Source: Epiperipatus broadwayi
Taxonomy: Eukaryota > Onychophora > Udeonychophora > Euonychophora > Peripatidae
Direction of reading: 5' to 3'
Assembly: GCA_028023455.1 (NCBI GenBank)
Contig: JAQFVV010013288.1
Coordinates: forward strand, 62,001-126,000
DNA length: 64,000 nucleotides
The notes under the pieces were generated by a model. It made no database searches. It saw nothing but the letters and a program-made list of their open reading frames with translations, and was not told the origin of the DNA. A program made the position numbers and the translations under genes. Positions 12,258 to 21,640 of the stretch are shown piece by piece; positions within the stretch are counted from its first letter, which is position 1; each line of letters opens with the position of its first letter.

Positions 12258-12301
12258 ACTAACTGATGAGTGCTAGTTTAGCACGAAATACTTATATTGG
12301 T
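12258..12301 (+). ncRNA. Type I hammerhead ribozyme, family B
   Basis: Parts in order: stem I ACTAA (12258-12262), CTGATGA (12263-12269), a perfect 6-bp stem II GTGCTA/TAGCAC with loop GTT (12270-12284), GAAA (12285-12288), mini stem III ATACTTAT (12288-12295), cleavage base A12296, and stem I partner TTGGT (12297-12301), 5 bp with one G-U. The sister copy reads ATACATAT in stem III, so the ancestor may have been the palindrome ATACGTAT, decayed at CpG. All invariant core bases are present. Confidence 0.75.
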
Positions 12302-12324
12302 GATTATTTACCTTTTCAATGTGT

Positions 12325-12410
12325 GTGTGATCAGATGGGTTAGCAATATAAGATGACACTGAGAGTTGTGAGTCGTGTGAAAGTTTGAGTTCGAATCCCG
12401 CACATATTAC
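12325..12410 (+). repeat. tRNA-like segment of family B
   Basis: A B-box GAGTTCGAATCCC (12387-12399) lies about 55 bp after an A-box-like CAGATGGGTTAGC (12332-12344). AATGTGT (about 12319-12325) could pair with ACATATT (about 12402-12408) as a 7-bp acceptor-like stem. D and T stems are imperfect, so this looks like a SINE head and not a working tRNA gene. Confidence 0.5.
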
Positions 12411-13376
12411 ATATATAAATGCAGGTGTTAAGCTTATACAATGTATTGAACATATTTTTCATAATATGGTTATGCAAATACCCCCTTACAAATAAATGCA
12501 TTTGAAATTCAATTCGTAATTTAAAATTATATTATTATTTGTAATTGATTGACTTTGTTTTTTGTTTTTTGTCTTTACAATGTCTTATTTAGTTTTGTAG
12601 GAAAAAGAGAGGGTAGGTATAAATAAAATTTAATAATTGATTTCATATAAAAAAAAAATTTTAAAATAAAACTAAAAAGAGTTATAATAAAACAGTAGAT
12701 ATGAACAACTCAAGTTTTAGTTTTTAGATTGATTTTTCAAATAAAAACTCGAACAATTTAAATGAAAAACACAATGTTGGCTTTTTTTACATTTTTTATA
12801 AAAACTTCTAAAGGGTGATTATGTAAAATAGATCGAATCTTAAATTTATCATTTGTTATCCAAATATTATTTCATGATTGCACTGTAAAAGTTTTAATAA
12901 TCTATTAAAAGAAAATAGAATGCAGATCGTTTCTACATATCTTTAAATTAATTTAATTAAATAAATTATATGACAATTTTTTATAATATTTCTATATTTT
13001 AAATAATTAAAGTTATATTAAATCATTAACTTTATTTGTCAGTTGCAATTAATAAATTTTATATTTCACATTTAATAATCACAAATAATATTAAACCACT
13101 AACTTTTAACTGAAAATAATTATTGACAAATTTATAACATAATTTTAGTATTGAAATTTAAGCAATTAAAAATGTTTTCAAAATTTAAATATATCTAAAC
13201 TCAGTAATTATATATATATATATATAAATATATCTGCTACTAGTTTAGATATATCTAAACTCAGTAATTATATATATATATATCTAAAGAGTCTGCTACT
13301 AGCTCTAAACAAGCTTTTTTTTTATGATAAATGCTACAAGAGAAAATACATGAAGCTTCTATCTACGATGGTCCCA

Positions 13377-13417
13377 TCCCCAGACTGGTTTCGAGCTATG
13401 GCTCTCATCAGTGAGGA
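13377..13417 (-). ncRNA. Type I hammerhead ribozyme, family C, minus copy
   Basis: Minus-strand order: stem I TCCTCA (13417-13412), CTGATGA (13411-13405), perfect stem II GAGC/GCTC around CATA (13404-13393), GAAA (13392-13389), stem III ACCAGT (13389-13384), cleavage base C (complement of 13383), and stem I partner TGGGGA (13382-13377), all six bases paired with one G-U. All invariant positions are intact. Stem III differs from the palindrome ACCGGT of the plus copy by one transition. Confidence 0.78.
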
Positions 13418-13794
13418 GCTAGGACATAAGATTCAAAATATTAACTCAAGCCAAGCATTTATTTAATTCTTAAATATTAAGAAAAAGATCCAAATCTTCA
13501 GACACCTACATGTCTTCAAACTCAGCTCTTTAATCAAAAAACTATATGAGCCTGAACTAAATTCAGAGATCCCATATATTAGTAGGCTTAGCAGTTTAAT
13601 ATAGCCAAAGCCCTAATAGCAAAATTATAATAGTAAAAATCAGTCATAAATCACATGACCTATATAGCTTGCATTACCAATATGTAATATCTAAAGAGCC
13701 TGCTACTAGCTCTAAACAAGCTTAATTTTTTTATGATAAATGCTACAAGAGAAAATACATGAAGCTTTTATCTACGATGGTCCCCATCCTGAGA

Positions 13795-13821
13795 CTGGTT
13801 TCGAGCTATGGCTCTAATCAG
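13795..13821 (-). ncRNA. Broken hammerhead at the palindrome centre
   Basis: GAAA, stem II and stem III match the other family C copies, but the core reads CTGATTA where CTGATGA is required. The inverted arm joins two bases upstream, removing the stem I strand. The junction of the two arms therefore lies inside the ribozyme. Confidence 0.65.
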
Positions 13822-14165
13822 TGTATTTTCTCTTGTAGCATTTATCATAAAAAAAATTAAGCTTGTTTAGAGCTAGTAGCAGGCTCTTTAGATATTACAT
13901 ATTGGTAATGCAAGCTATATAGGTCATGTGATATATGACTGATTTTTACTATTATAATTTTGCTATTAGGGCTTTGGCTATATTAAATTTCTAAGCCTAC
14001 TAATATATGGGATCTCTGAATTTAGTTCAGGCTCATATAGTTTCTTTGGTTAAAGAGCTGAGTTTGAAGACATGTAGGTGTCTGAAGATTTGGATCTTTT
14101 TCTTAATATTTAAGAATTAGATAAATGCTTGGTTTGAGTTAATATTTTGAATCTTATGTCCTAGC

Positions 14166-14206
14166 TCCTCACTGATGAGAGCCATAGCTTGAAACCGGTC
14201 TGGGGA
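14166..14206 (+). ncRNA. Type I hammerhead ribozyme, family C, plus copy
   Basis: Order: stem I TCCTCA (14166-14171), CTGATGA (14172-14178), stem II GAGC/GCTT around CATA (14179-14190, one G-U), GAAA (14191-14194), stem III ACCGGT (14194-14199), cleavage base C14200, and stem I partner TGGGGA (14201-14206). Stem III is a perfect 6-nt palindrome, which can form only 2 bp within one molecule but 6 bp between two, as known for dimeric hammerheads of Penelope-like elements and newt satellite DNA. Confidence 0.8.
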
Positions 14207-14379
14207 TGGGGACCATTGTAGGTAAAAGCTTCATGTATTTTCTCTTGTAGCATTTATCATAAAAAAAAATTAAGCTTGTTTAGAACTAGTAGCAGGCTCT
14301 TTAGATATTACATATTGGTTATGCAAGCTATATAGGTCATGTGATATATGACTGATTTTTACTAATATATATACATATA

Positions 14380-15770
14380 TTGAGATGTGAACTAACTTTT
14401 TGATACATTTTCTCCCTTTTTACTCTCTCCCCTACTAATAATTTATTTTTTTCTATGTCTAAATTAGGAGGAAAATGGAATAATATAGTTTATTATGTTA
14501 TAAGCATAGCGAAGTAAATCAGTTTAATAATTATTTCATATTTCATTGCCAATATCATCAATAATTTTATTTTAATTATATAATATTAACTATCGTTTAA
14601 TGATAAATCTACGAGATTAGACTAGTCATATCTAACCTTTGAAAAAATAAGTCTTCTCAATGTATAGAAGAACATTCAAATTAATATTAATAATAGTAGG
14701 CAAATTGGAATAAGCTAACCCATAAAACATACATTTATTTATATACATAGCCTTTTCAATTGAAAATATGCATGAAAAGCCATAAATGTACTCATGTCAT
14801 CGTTAAGCTATTAGCTTGACTAATGTGTGTACGTTTTCTTTTTATTGTAATAACTTGTTTAATATATATATATATATATATTTAATATATACTTTTTTTA
14901 TTTATTTTTAGGTGGCTGAAAATTTACCTGAAGTAGTTTTTAATGAAGAATGAAACATTTTTTTTTATTTGAACAATTATGAAAGATCTCTTTTAAGATA
15001 AATAAAATTATAAAATCTTAAATCATGGCATCATTGTTTGTATATATAGATCTTCATACATATTCACATTTTATAATGTATTACAAAATTCAAATGAGAA
15101 TAGAAGGTTCAAGAAGTTATAGTTGCGGAGCAGTTTCGGAACAGATAATAGTAATCAATTTAAAGTTCCTCATACTAAGCATTAGCCATTCGTTATGCTT
15201 ATTTTATATTTCATTAGATATAATTAAAAAAAAAACTTTTGTGACTGCTTTCTATCACGGTTGGAATTATTATGACAAATTTTTTTATATCCTTTTGCTT
15301 TTTTATAGTTCAAGCTAATAACATAAGTAGATCAAAACAATAAGGTTTTACTTGAAGTAAAACTTTCATTATTTATGTATTACTGATTACTTCAATTAAC
15401 TATAAATTATGTACCCTTAGACTAGATACTATCTCTAAATTAAAAAAGTTTCACTCATTACAATACTTATTCTCTTTCACATTTTTGCCACAAAAATAAT
15501 ATAATTACTAAAGTTTATTTTATTATAACCAATTACATAATTATTAATTATACTAATAGTCTCTTGATTGCAATTAAAACAAATGTACAATAACATTTCG
15601 GCACTCGCCTATTAGCTGCCTACATCGTGTTTATCTTCAAAAACTTATTAGTATAAAGTTTTTGGTCCTGCCTTTTTTTTTTTTTTGAGACTTAATAATT
15701 TACGTTATTGTTAGCATTTTAAATTAAAAAACGTTTTTTTATGTTGTTTCTTTATTTATTTATTTTTTAT
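14380..15770. other. AT-rich stretch without a recognised gene
   Basis: A 97-codon open frame at 15025-15318 (plus) begins with ATG, but its Ile/Leu/Tyr/Phe-rich composition is that of random AT-rich DNA. No similarity to a known family is apparent. I do not call it a gene. Confidence 0.5.
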
Positions 15771-15779
15771 TTTTTTTGG

Positions 15780-16530
15780 AATTTTGTTAAAATGTTTAAT
15801 TGAGTACAAGAATAACATTATTCTTATAATACTAAATTAAACATTCAATTAAAGTTTAAATATATATATATATATTTCTAAATATACAATATTCTTCTCA
15901 TACTAAATTCAACGTTTCAACCAAAATTAAAAAAAAAAACCTAACCTGAAACACTATATTACAAAAGGAATCACCCCCCTCCTCAAAAAAAATAGTTTTC
16001 TTTTGATTTCCAAATTTAGCGTTATACTTCTAATAAGTAAATTAAAACATTGAAACAAAACTAAAAAACAACCAAAAACACTTTATGGAAAAAAAGTCAT
16101 CAAACCCAAAACAAAATAATTTTCATTGAATTTCCAAATTGGCGTTATTCTTCTAATAGGAAATTCAACGTTCCAACAAAAATTCCCAAAAACAAAACAT
16201 CAATAAAAAACAACGCAAAACACTTCTTTAAAAAAGAAATCAAATCCAAAAATTGAACAGTTTTCTTTGGATTGGAAAATTGACATTCTTCTTCGAATAC
16301 TAAATTCAATACTTAAACCAATTTCGAATAATCAGCCGACTTTGTTTTTTATGCCCGCTGGTGATGGAAAGTCAAAAACAAAACCCAAACACTTTTCTCT
16401 TTTTAATTTCCAAATTGACGTTATTCTTGTAATAGTAAATTAAATGTTTAAACAAAATTACAACAACAACAAAAAAAAAAACCCAAACCCAAAAATTTAT
16501 TAGCCGATGTTTTGGTATTTTATCAGCTGA
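15780..16530 (+). repeat. Diverged tandem array, unit ~125-138 bp
   Basis: The phrase TTTCCAAATT-GCGTTATTCTTCTAATA and its variants recur near 15880, 16008, 16131, 16270 and 16408, each followed by AAATTCAACGTT-like sequence and an A/C-rich tract (AAACCCAAA). This gives about five or six diverged units of a satellite-like array, with strong strand asymmetry (A and C on the plus strand). It directly precedes an E-family block (16780-17180) and may be its internal array. Confidence 0.6.
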
Positions 16531-16779
16531 CTTGGTTTTTAAATCTGTAACACAAGTGCCAAAAAACGTTTTTGGATTTATTGGGTTTCAAAAACAACTC
16601 ATAACAACAAGTATCGATTCCAACAACTACAAAAACAACAATTTTATTTCCAAACACAAACAAAAAAAAAAATTCTCACTTATAAGTGGAATCAAATCCA
16701 AAAGAATAACACTATGTAAGAGCACAAATATCTTTTGAAACTACCGGTTGTGTACAACCATCTCATCACGAGAATGTTT

Positions 16780-17185
16780 TTGAAAAAAGCCTTTCCAAAT
16801 TTCTAGCAGCTTCAAGATGTGTAGGGAAGCACACTGACAGGTGATAATTATCACTACGCAATACTACTCCAGTTGGTGTGTGAGACAATGATTTTTAAAA
16901 GAGATTTCAACACTTGTGTGAAATTAAACAAGAGACACTCTCATGGTAGTGAACTCTCATTACTAAACATACGCATAAAGTGTGGCCCATACATAGCTAG
17001 GCATACGATTTCTGTGCTTTTGCATAGAGAACAACTTCATCACATGGCCCAAAATGGCTATTATGAACATAGTGTTGTAGTAGCCATAGTTTCAGTTGTG
17101 TAAACGTTTTATTTCTATGTTTTTTTCACAGAAACAGTGCCATCAAATGATGTAGTGCTGCTACTAGATGAGTATCAACATTTCA
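16780..17185. mobile_element. E-family noncoding DNA element remnant (copy 1)
   Basis: GTGTAGGGAAGCACACTGACAG (about 16818-16839) matches the same landmark in the element at 30303-31427 (about 31037-31058). Later blocks (ACACTCTCA-GGTAGTGA, TTTCTGTGC-TTTGCATAGA, TTTCTATG...CACAGAAA) are also shared. The termini are not clear in this copy. No transposase is recognised. Confidence 0.45.
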
Positions 17186-17199
17186 TATAATTTTTTTTT

Positions 17200-17985
17200 G
17201 TTTTTTAGAGAACGTAATATTTAAGAGAACATAAGAAAATTACTTATGCTTATGAATTTTTGTTGCCATGGTTTTTCCTTACGATGAATTTTAAATAAAA
17301 TTTACGTAACTACACAACAAATTAAAATGAATTTGAATATAGGAAAGTATCTTTAAAAACACCTATAATAGTACTGTAATATAGCTATGATTATGGTATG
17401 CATTGTACTGAAAGCATGTTCAGTATAAATAAAGCTAATTTTTAAAATAATAGACTATCTTTTCTTTATAAATATCTGAACATTTATATGTTAATAATTA
17501 CAAGGGCTAAGAAAAACATAAAGTATTAAATGATTTATATAATAAATTTGTCAAAGTGATATAACAAATCTATGCTCAAAATATGGTAGAATTTAACTTA
17601 AAATATGAATGCATTAAGTTTTGAAAAAATCTCTACAATTAAAGATAGTCACGTATTGTTGCCATGTATACATCGACAAATTAATCGTTCAATGCTAAAA
17701 AATATTATTAAACCTTAAAGAAGTTATACACAAATCTATTAATTCATGGTCTTAATAGATCAATTAAAATTGATAAAAGAATATAAAAATAATTTAAACT
17801 AAATAATACCTGAAGATATTAATATAAAACGCAATTGATTGGCTAATAGTTTAAAGAGCAAATATGACAAAAAATTGTATTTTCAGCCAATAAAAAACAC
17901 TGAATTAAAAGCAGCAAATTACAATGACAATTGGATCAACCTGTCAAACAACAAAATATCAGAAACGATCGGAAATATTTAAACA
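17200..17985. other. AT-rich stretch, nothing recognised
   Basis: No gene or repeat structure can be supported between the E-family remnant and the Penelope relic. Confidence 0.5.
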
Positions 17986-17989
17986 ACGG

Positions 17990-19552
17990 CTCTAAATTTG
18001 TAAAAGGAGTATGAAAAAATCCAAAAATTGAAATCGTGCTGATATTGAATCAAAATTTGACAATTGCGCTTCTAAAGACAAAATAATTGAGAAGATTACT
18101 AAAGCAATAAGTTCATTACAAATGACTAATAAAGACTGTTGGTCGGATAATATTCGCAAATATATTCACGAGAAAGAATTGATATGTTTAAAGGAAGACA
18201 AGAGCAATCATCGCATTTTGCTCAATAAAGATGATTAAAAAGAGAGATAAATTATAAAATTTTCTATTAATAATCTCAAATTTAATCAAAATAACCTTTT
18301 ATCATTTAAAATATCAAAATGATACTTTTATCTCATCCATACTGAGAAAATACTGCTGAAAAGCATTTTCCAAAATCAAATATCTCGAAATATACCCGTC
18401 AATTGCAATAATACCAAGGATATTGGTGAATATAAAATTACCCAAATAGAGCAGCCGGTTAAGACATCATAGATTTTGGAGGATCGTACTTTTATAATAA
18501 TGCAGCAAAAATGATTGCGAGCTGGTTAACTGAAGTATTAGGCTTTGGCACATACACATTCAAATTATTTTGTAAATTTATAAGTAAGATTAAAAACTTA
18601 AAAATACCCAATAATTACAAAATAGCATCTTTAGATGTTAAAGTGCTTTATGTTTCATGCTTCATTTGCAATCTTTAGAATATATTTATGAAACCAAATG
18701 TCGACTATAATGTGCATAAAAAAGAGTTCATAATAGAAACACTGACTGAAATGGATGGGTGAGGATATTATTGCAATTGTCGGTGAAAAACATTATCAGA
18801 TACAATGCGGATGACCAATGGCTCTTCCATTCAGTAGCATTATGTGTAGCCTATACTTATCGAACATCAAAAATAAAATTATTTTTAAGTATACTTTTCC
18901 AGCTTTTAACATACTTTACTTCAGACATATAGATGTCACGATGTTAAATGCAACTGACACTCAAATCATATATATTTATCTCGAATTGGAACAGGCATCT
19001 TCGTTAATCTAAAGCAGATAAGAGCCAACGTATCAAATTTCTGGACATTTATGTTCCAAGAGAGTTACGTTCACTAAACTATAAAATGATACTACAACCA
19101 TTAAATATAAAAGGCTTGATCCATCACAAATCAAAAACATCCATGGAATATAAATTTGCTGAACATAAAAGCATCCTACTTAGGAATGCAAAATTGTGTA
19201 AATTTGAAAATGATCAAAAAAAAAAAACATAGATGCATATATTAAGAATGTACAAAATATAGGATACAATATTAATAAAATTTATAATACAATCGATTGA
19301 TTCTACAACAAAATGAAAAAATCGCTGCAGTCTAAACCTCAAGATATTAAGAGATAAATAAACTTACCATATGTACCAAAATTTGTTGCAAATTAAAAAG
19401 AATTTGTTCAGAGAAATCCCCCCCCCCCCTTTCAGCTTTAAATAACTTACCAAACAATGCGGAAGATAAATTTTCGACCGAATCGTCTCATCAAATATTT
19501 TACAAAATCTCTTTCACTAAATCCAATTTCCTATAAGCCTATTATGATGAAT
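17990..19552 (+). pseudogene. Penelope-like element reverse transcriptase, heavily decayed
   Basis: Fragments of one RT can be read in shifting plus frames: DCWSDNIRKYIHEKE (about 18137-18181), then WLTEVLGFGTYTFKLFCKF with KIKNLKIPNNYKIASLDV (about 18522-18644), the first catalytic-Asp motif, then KKEFIIETLTEM (about 18720-18755), PMALPFSSIMCSLYLSNIKNK (about 18810-18875; PMGSPLSP in the family), and a downstream KTSMEYKFAEHKSILLRNAK region (about 19136-19195). Motif order and the SIMCSLYLSNIE-type motif are characteristic of Penelope-like RTs. The second catalytic box appears as FRHIDVTML, no longer YxDD. Many stops and frameshifts make it nonfunctional. Its 3' end is interrupted by a Merlin element. 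Confidence 0.7.
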
Positions 19553-19560
19553 CAAAAATC
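19553..19560 (+). repeat. 8-bp target site duplication (left) of Merlin
   Basis: CAAAAATC here and at 20693-20700 flank the terminal inverted repeats exactly. An 8-bp duplication is usual for Merlin elements. Confidence 0.85.
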
Positions 19561-20692
19561 GGTAAAGATTTATTTTAGCGGCCCCAATATGTTGGCTCTC
19601 TATTGTTTAAAATTATAACTATTTTTTTAAATCTTATGCTTATGCTACTATAAATACACTTACATTAAAATTTATTCAATGTAAATTATATATATATACA
19701 CTATATTACAATTACAATAAAATTTATTCAAATGTAAAAGATAAAAAAATATTTACCTTTTTAAGCATAATTGTGTCCTATGCATACTAGGAAGTTGGAG
19801 AAAAAAGCGGTATTGCTATATCTACTCCAGAAGGCAAATTCATGCTGGTACAATGAAAAAAAAGCTCTGCTGGTACCAGAGTCAAATTTCAGCTTGCACT
19901 TTGCTCTCATCCACATATTTTCAATATTCTGGGTGTGTATTCCTTGGTCTTCAGGATGCCATGAAGTTATCCTGATGGATGACAACTGAATGCATATATA
20001 CCCCATTGTTGAAACTGTGCTGTTATTGTATGCAGCCCAGCCATCTGAAATAATATGCATACCTGATAAAATGTACTGCTGTATCAGGCCATCCAGTGTA
20101 TCAGCCATCCTGGCTGAAACTTCTGTCAAGAAGCACTTCCTTGATCATCTTTCTATACTGCCAAAGACCCAATGGCCTTTTCATATAGTTCCCCTGTGGT
20201 ATTTGTGGTGGAAATAATAAGTCTCATACTTCTTCAGAAGGAGTCTTTGTGCAAGCCATTTGATGGCCAAGTCTGAAGTTTGAATGACATTCCATAACTG
20301 ATGCATATTCCAGTCTTCTGCCAGAATAGCAACATTCAAAATTTCCTCATCTGGATCTAAACATGTACCAGCCATTTTTTCTGTCTATAAAACTGTACAT
20401 GTGAAGTTTTGAACACAAAGGGTATCTTTTTGTAACGTGCTATAAGTGTAGATAGTATAAATTTTTATCTTTCAAATAAATTAAAACTAATTACTTTAAT
20501 TAATGTTGTGTAATTAATCCAACATTCCAATTCTTTAAAAATGTAAATGTTTTTTTTATTATCTTTTACATTTGAATAAATTTTAATGTAATTATAATAT
20601 AGTAGCATATACGTAAAATTTTCTAAAAAAATAGTTATAATTTTAAACAATAGAGAACCAACATATTGGGGCTGCTAAAGTTAACCTTTACC
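19561..20692 (-). mobile_element. Complete but dead Merlin (IS1016-like) DNA transposon
   Basis: The element is 1132 bp with terminal inverted repeats starting GGTAAAG. The left TIR (19561-about 19680) and right TIR (20692-about 20560) share GCCCCAATATGTTGG and then CTCTATTGTTTAAAATTATA and diverge gradually. The left side has an extra internal duplication of about 60 bp. A perfect 8-bp TSD (CAAAAATC) flanks it. The single gene on the minus strand encodes an ISXO2-type transposase with stop codons. Insertion was into the 3' part of a Penelope relic, so it is younger than that relic. Confidence 0.9.
19761..20375 (-). pseudogene. Merlin/ISXO2-like DDE transposase, inactivated
   Basis: One minus frame of 205 codons contains the family landmarks: FHHKYHRG followed (across a TGA) by KGHWVFGSIER (about 20235-20165), then a second TGA, KCFLTEVSARMADTLDGLIQ, IISDGWAAYN with the second catalytic Asp (about 20053-20024), and HTQNIENMWMRAK with the catalytic Glu (about 19937-19900). 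The C-terminal HEFAFWSRY matches the usual HxFMW-type end. The first catalytic Asp, expected just before the KYHRG block as D-E-S/T, appears as YET, an Asp-to-Tyr change. Two in-frame stops and that change make it dead. The N-terminal zinc-binding part typical of roughly 300-residue Merlin proteins is missing or unrecognisable. Confidence 0.88.
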
Positions 20693-20834
20693 CAAAAATC
20701 AATCTATTTAAAACATTGGCCAAGCACAAGTATATAATAAAAGCAGATTTGACAGACTGACTTAATATGTATATGGTCAATAACTTATTCATAATGATAT
20801 GTCTATATTATTACAATATATATATATATATGAA

Positions 20835-21050
20835 AAATAAAAACAAGGTAGTCACGTAACCTGCTATCATTTGTTATTTATGATCAATAGATGGCGTCTT
20901 TACCAAAACCGCCGAAACAAGTGTAAAATATTTTTACATAAAACGCAAAAGGAGTCAGAATTAACTACCTCTTTCATTTTGCTCACCTCCAGATCAGCTG
21001 ATTTCAAGCTGGTTTGCTTTCGTCAGTGGAAGGATAGAGATATATATATA
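20835..21050 (-). mobile_element. Hammerhead element, family D, single unit
   Basis: The sequence between TATATA tracts at about 20818 and 21040 matches one arm of the palindrome at 46730-47080, including ATTTATGATCAATAGATGG, the TTTACATAAA segment and the ribozyme at 20986-21033. It is noncoding and apparently a monomer. Confidence 0.75.
20986..21033 (-). ncRNA. Type I hammerhead ribozyme, family D
   Basis: Minus-strand order: stem I CTTCCA (21032-21027), CTGACGA (21026-21020, valid CUGANGA), stem II AAGC/GCTT around AAACCA, GAAA (21005-21002), palindromic stem III ATCAGCTGAT (21002-20993), cleavage base C (complement of 20992), and stem I partner TGGAGG (20991-20986), 6 bp with one G-U. 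All invariant residues are present. The 10-nt palindromic stem III can close as a 3-bp hairpin or pair fully between two molecules. Confidence 0.82.
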
Positions 21051-21578
21051 TATAATATTATAAATCGATGTCTGTATTTCTTCAAAATAATGTACGCAAA
21101 TTTATAAATAAATATTTAAAAATACAGTATTTAAAAAGCTTATAAAAATATATGTATAACCGTCACTTAGGAGCGCTTTCAACCAACTTGTGGCTTTGTC
21201 AACTATCACGTTTAAAATGTCAGCTTTCCCATAATTATATGATGTCAACTTTCCCATAATTTTGTGATCTTAATGTTTGCCACTTGCCTATTAACCAAAT
21301 GTTGCTTGTATTTACATATCAACATCGCCTCTTTAATTTTCCTTTTATTATTATTTCTTTCAATTTCCAATATTTTTACATTGTTATAATTAAAATTGAA
21401 ACCATATATACATGATTTATTATGGTCATAAAAGACAGAAGCTGATAAATTATCATTATTTTTAAAATTTTGTTTTGTATATGATCACTAGATGGAGCTT
21501 TACCAATAGCTCCTGACAAGCTTTGTTTACATAAATGCCAAAAGAGATAGAATTTTAAATCTCTATCGTTGTCACCCA

Positions 21579-21625
21579 CTTCCAAACCAACTGGTTTTCA
21601 GCGATTTGGCTCACATTAGTGAAGG
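21579..21625 (-). ncRNA. Degenerate hammerhead in the split element
   Basis: The minus strand reads CTTCA, CTAATGT where CTGANGA is required, stem II GAGC...GCT, GAAA, then AACCAGTTGGTT (close to a 12-nt palindrome) and GGAAG. The overall plan is retained, but two core bases are changed. Confidence 0.5.
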
Positions 21626-21640
21626 GCTGGGAGACTAGAA

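Larger units (their letters stand above)
11989..12405. mobile_element. Inverted pair of tRNA-like/hammerhead units, family B
   Basis: The stretch of about 11885-12060 returns as its reverse complement at about 12215-12410, with a spacer of about 160 bp. Each arm carries a hammerhead (11989-12032 minus, 12258-12301 plus) and a tRNA-like B-box (TTCGAA with flanks at about 11895 minus and 12389 plus). The right arm ends at TATATA. The left arm's ribozyme has core substitutions; the right arm's is intact. This links a pol III promoter module and a self-cleaving motif in one small noncoding repeat. Confidence 0.75.
13200..14375. mobile_element. Palindromic four-unit hammerhead multimer, family C
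   Basis: Units of about 410 bp (the CTACAAGAGAAAATAC landmark recurs at 13334 and 13743 in minus orientation, and its complement at about 13823 and 14235 in plus orientation) form minus-minus-plus-plus with the symmetry centre near 13820. Hammerheads occur at 13377-13417 (minus, intact), 13795-13821 (minus, broken at the centre) and 14166-14206 (plus, intact). The cluster starts and ends in TATATA tracts. It is noncoding. Unit order is shared with family A and the 56-57 kb family. Confidence 0.8.

Noticed and set aside
15025-15318. 97-codon ORF starting with ATG
   Set aside because: Composition is dominated by Ile, Leu, Tyr, Phe and Ser as expected from AT-rich noncoding DNA. No motif and no neighbouring gene structure.
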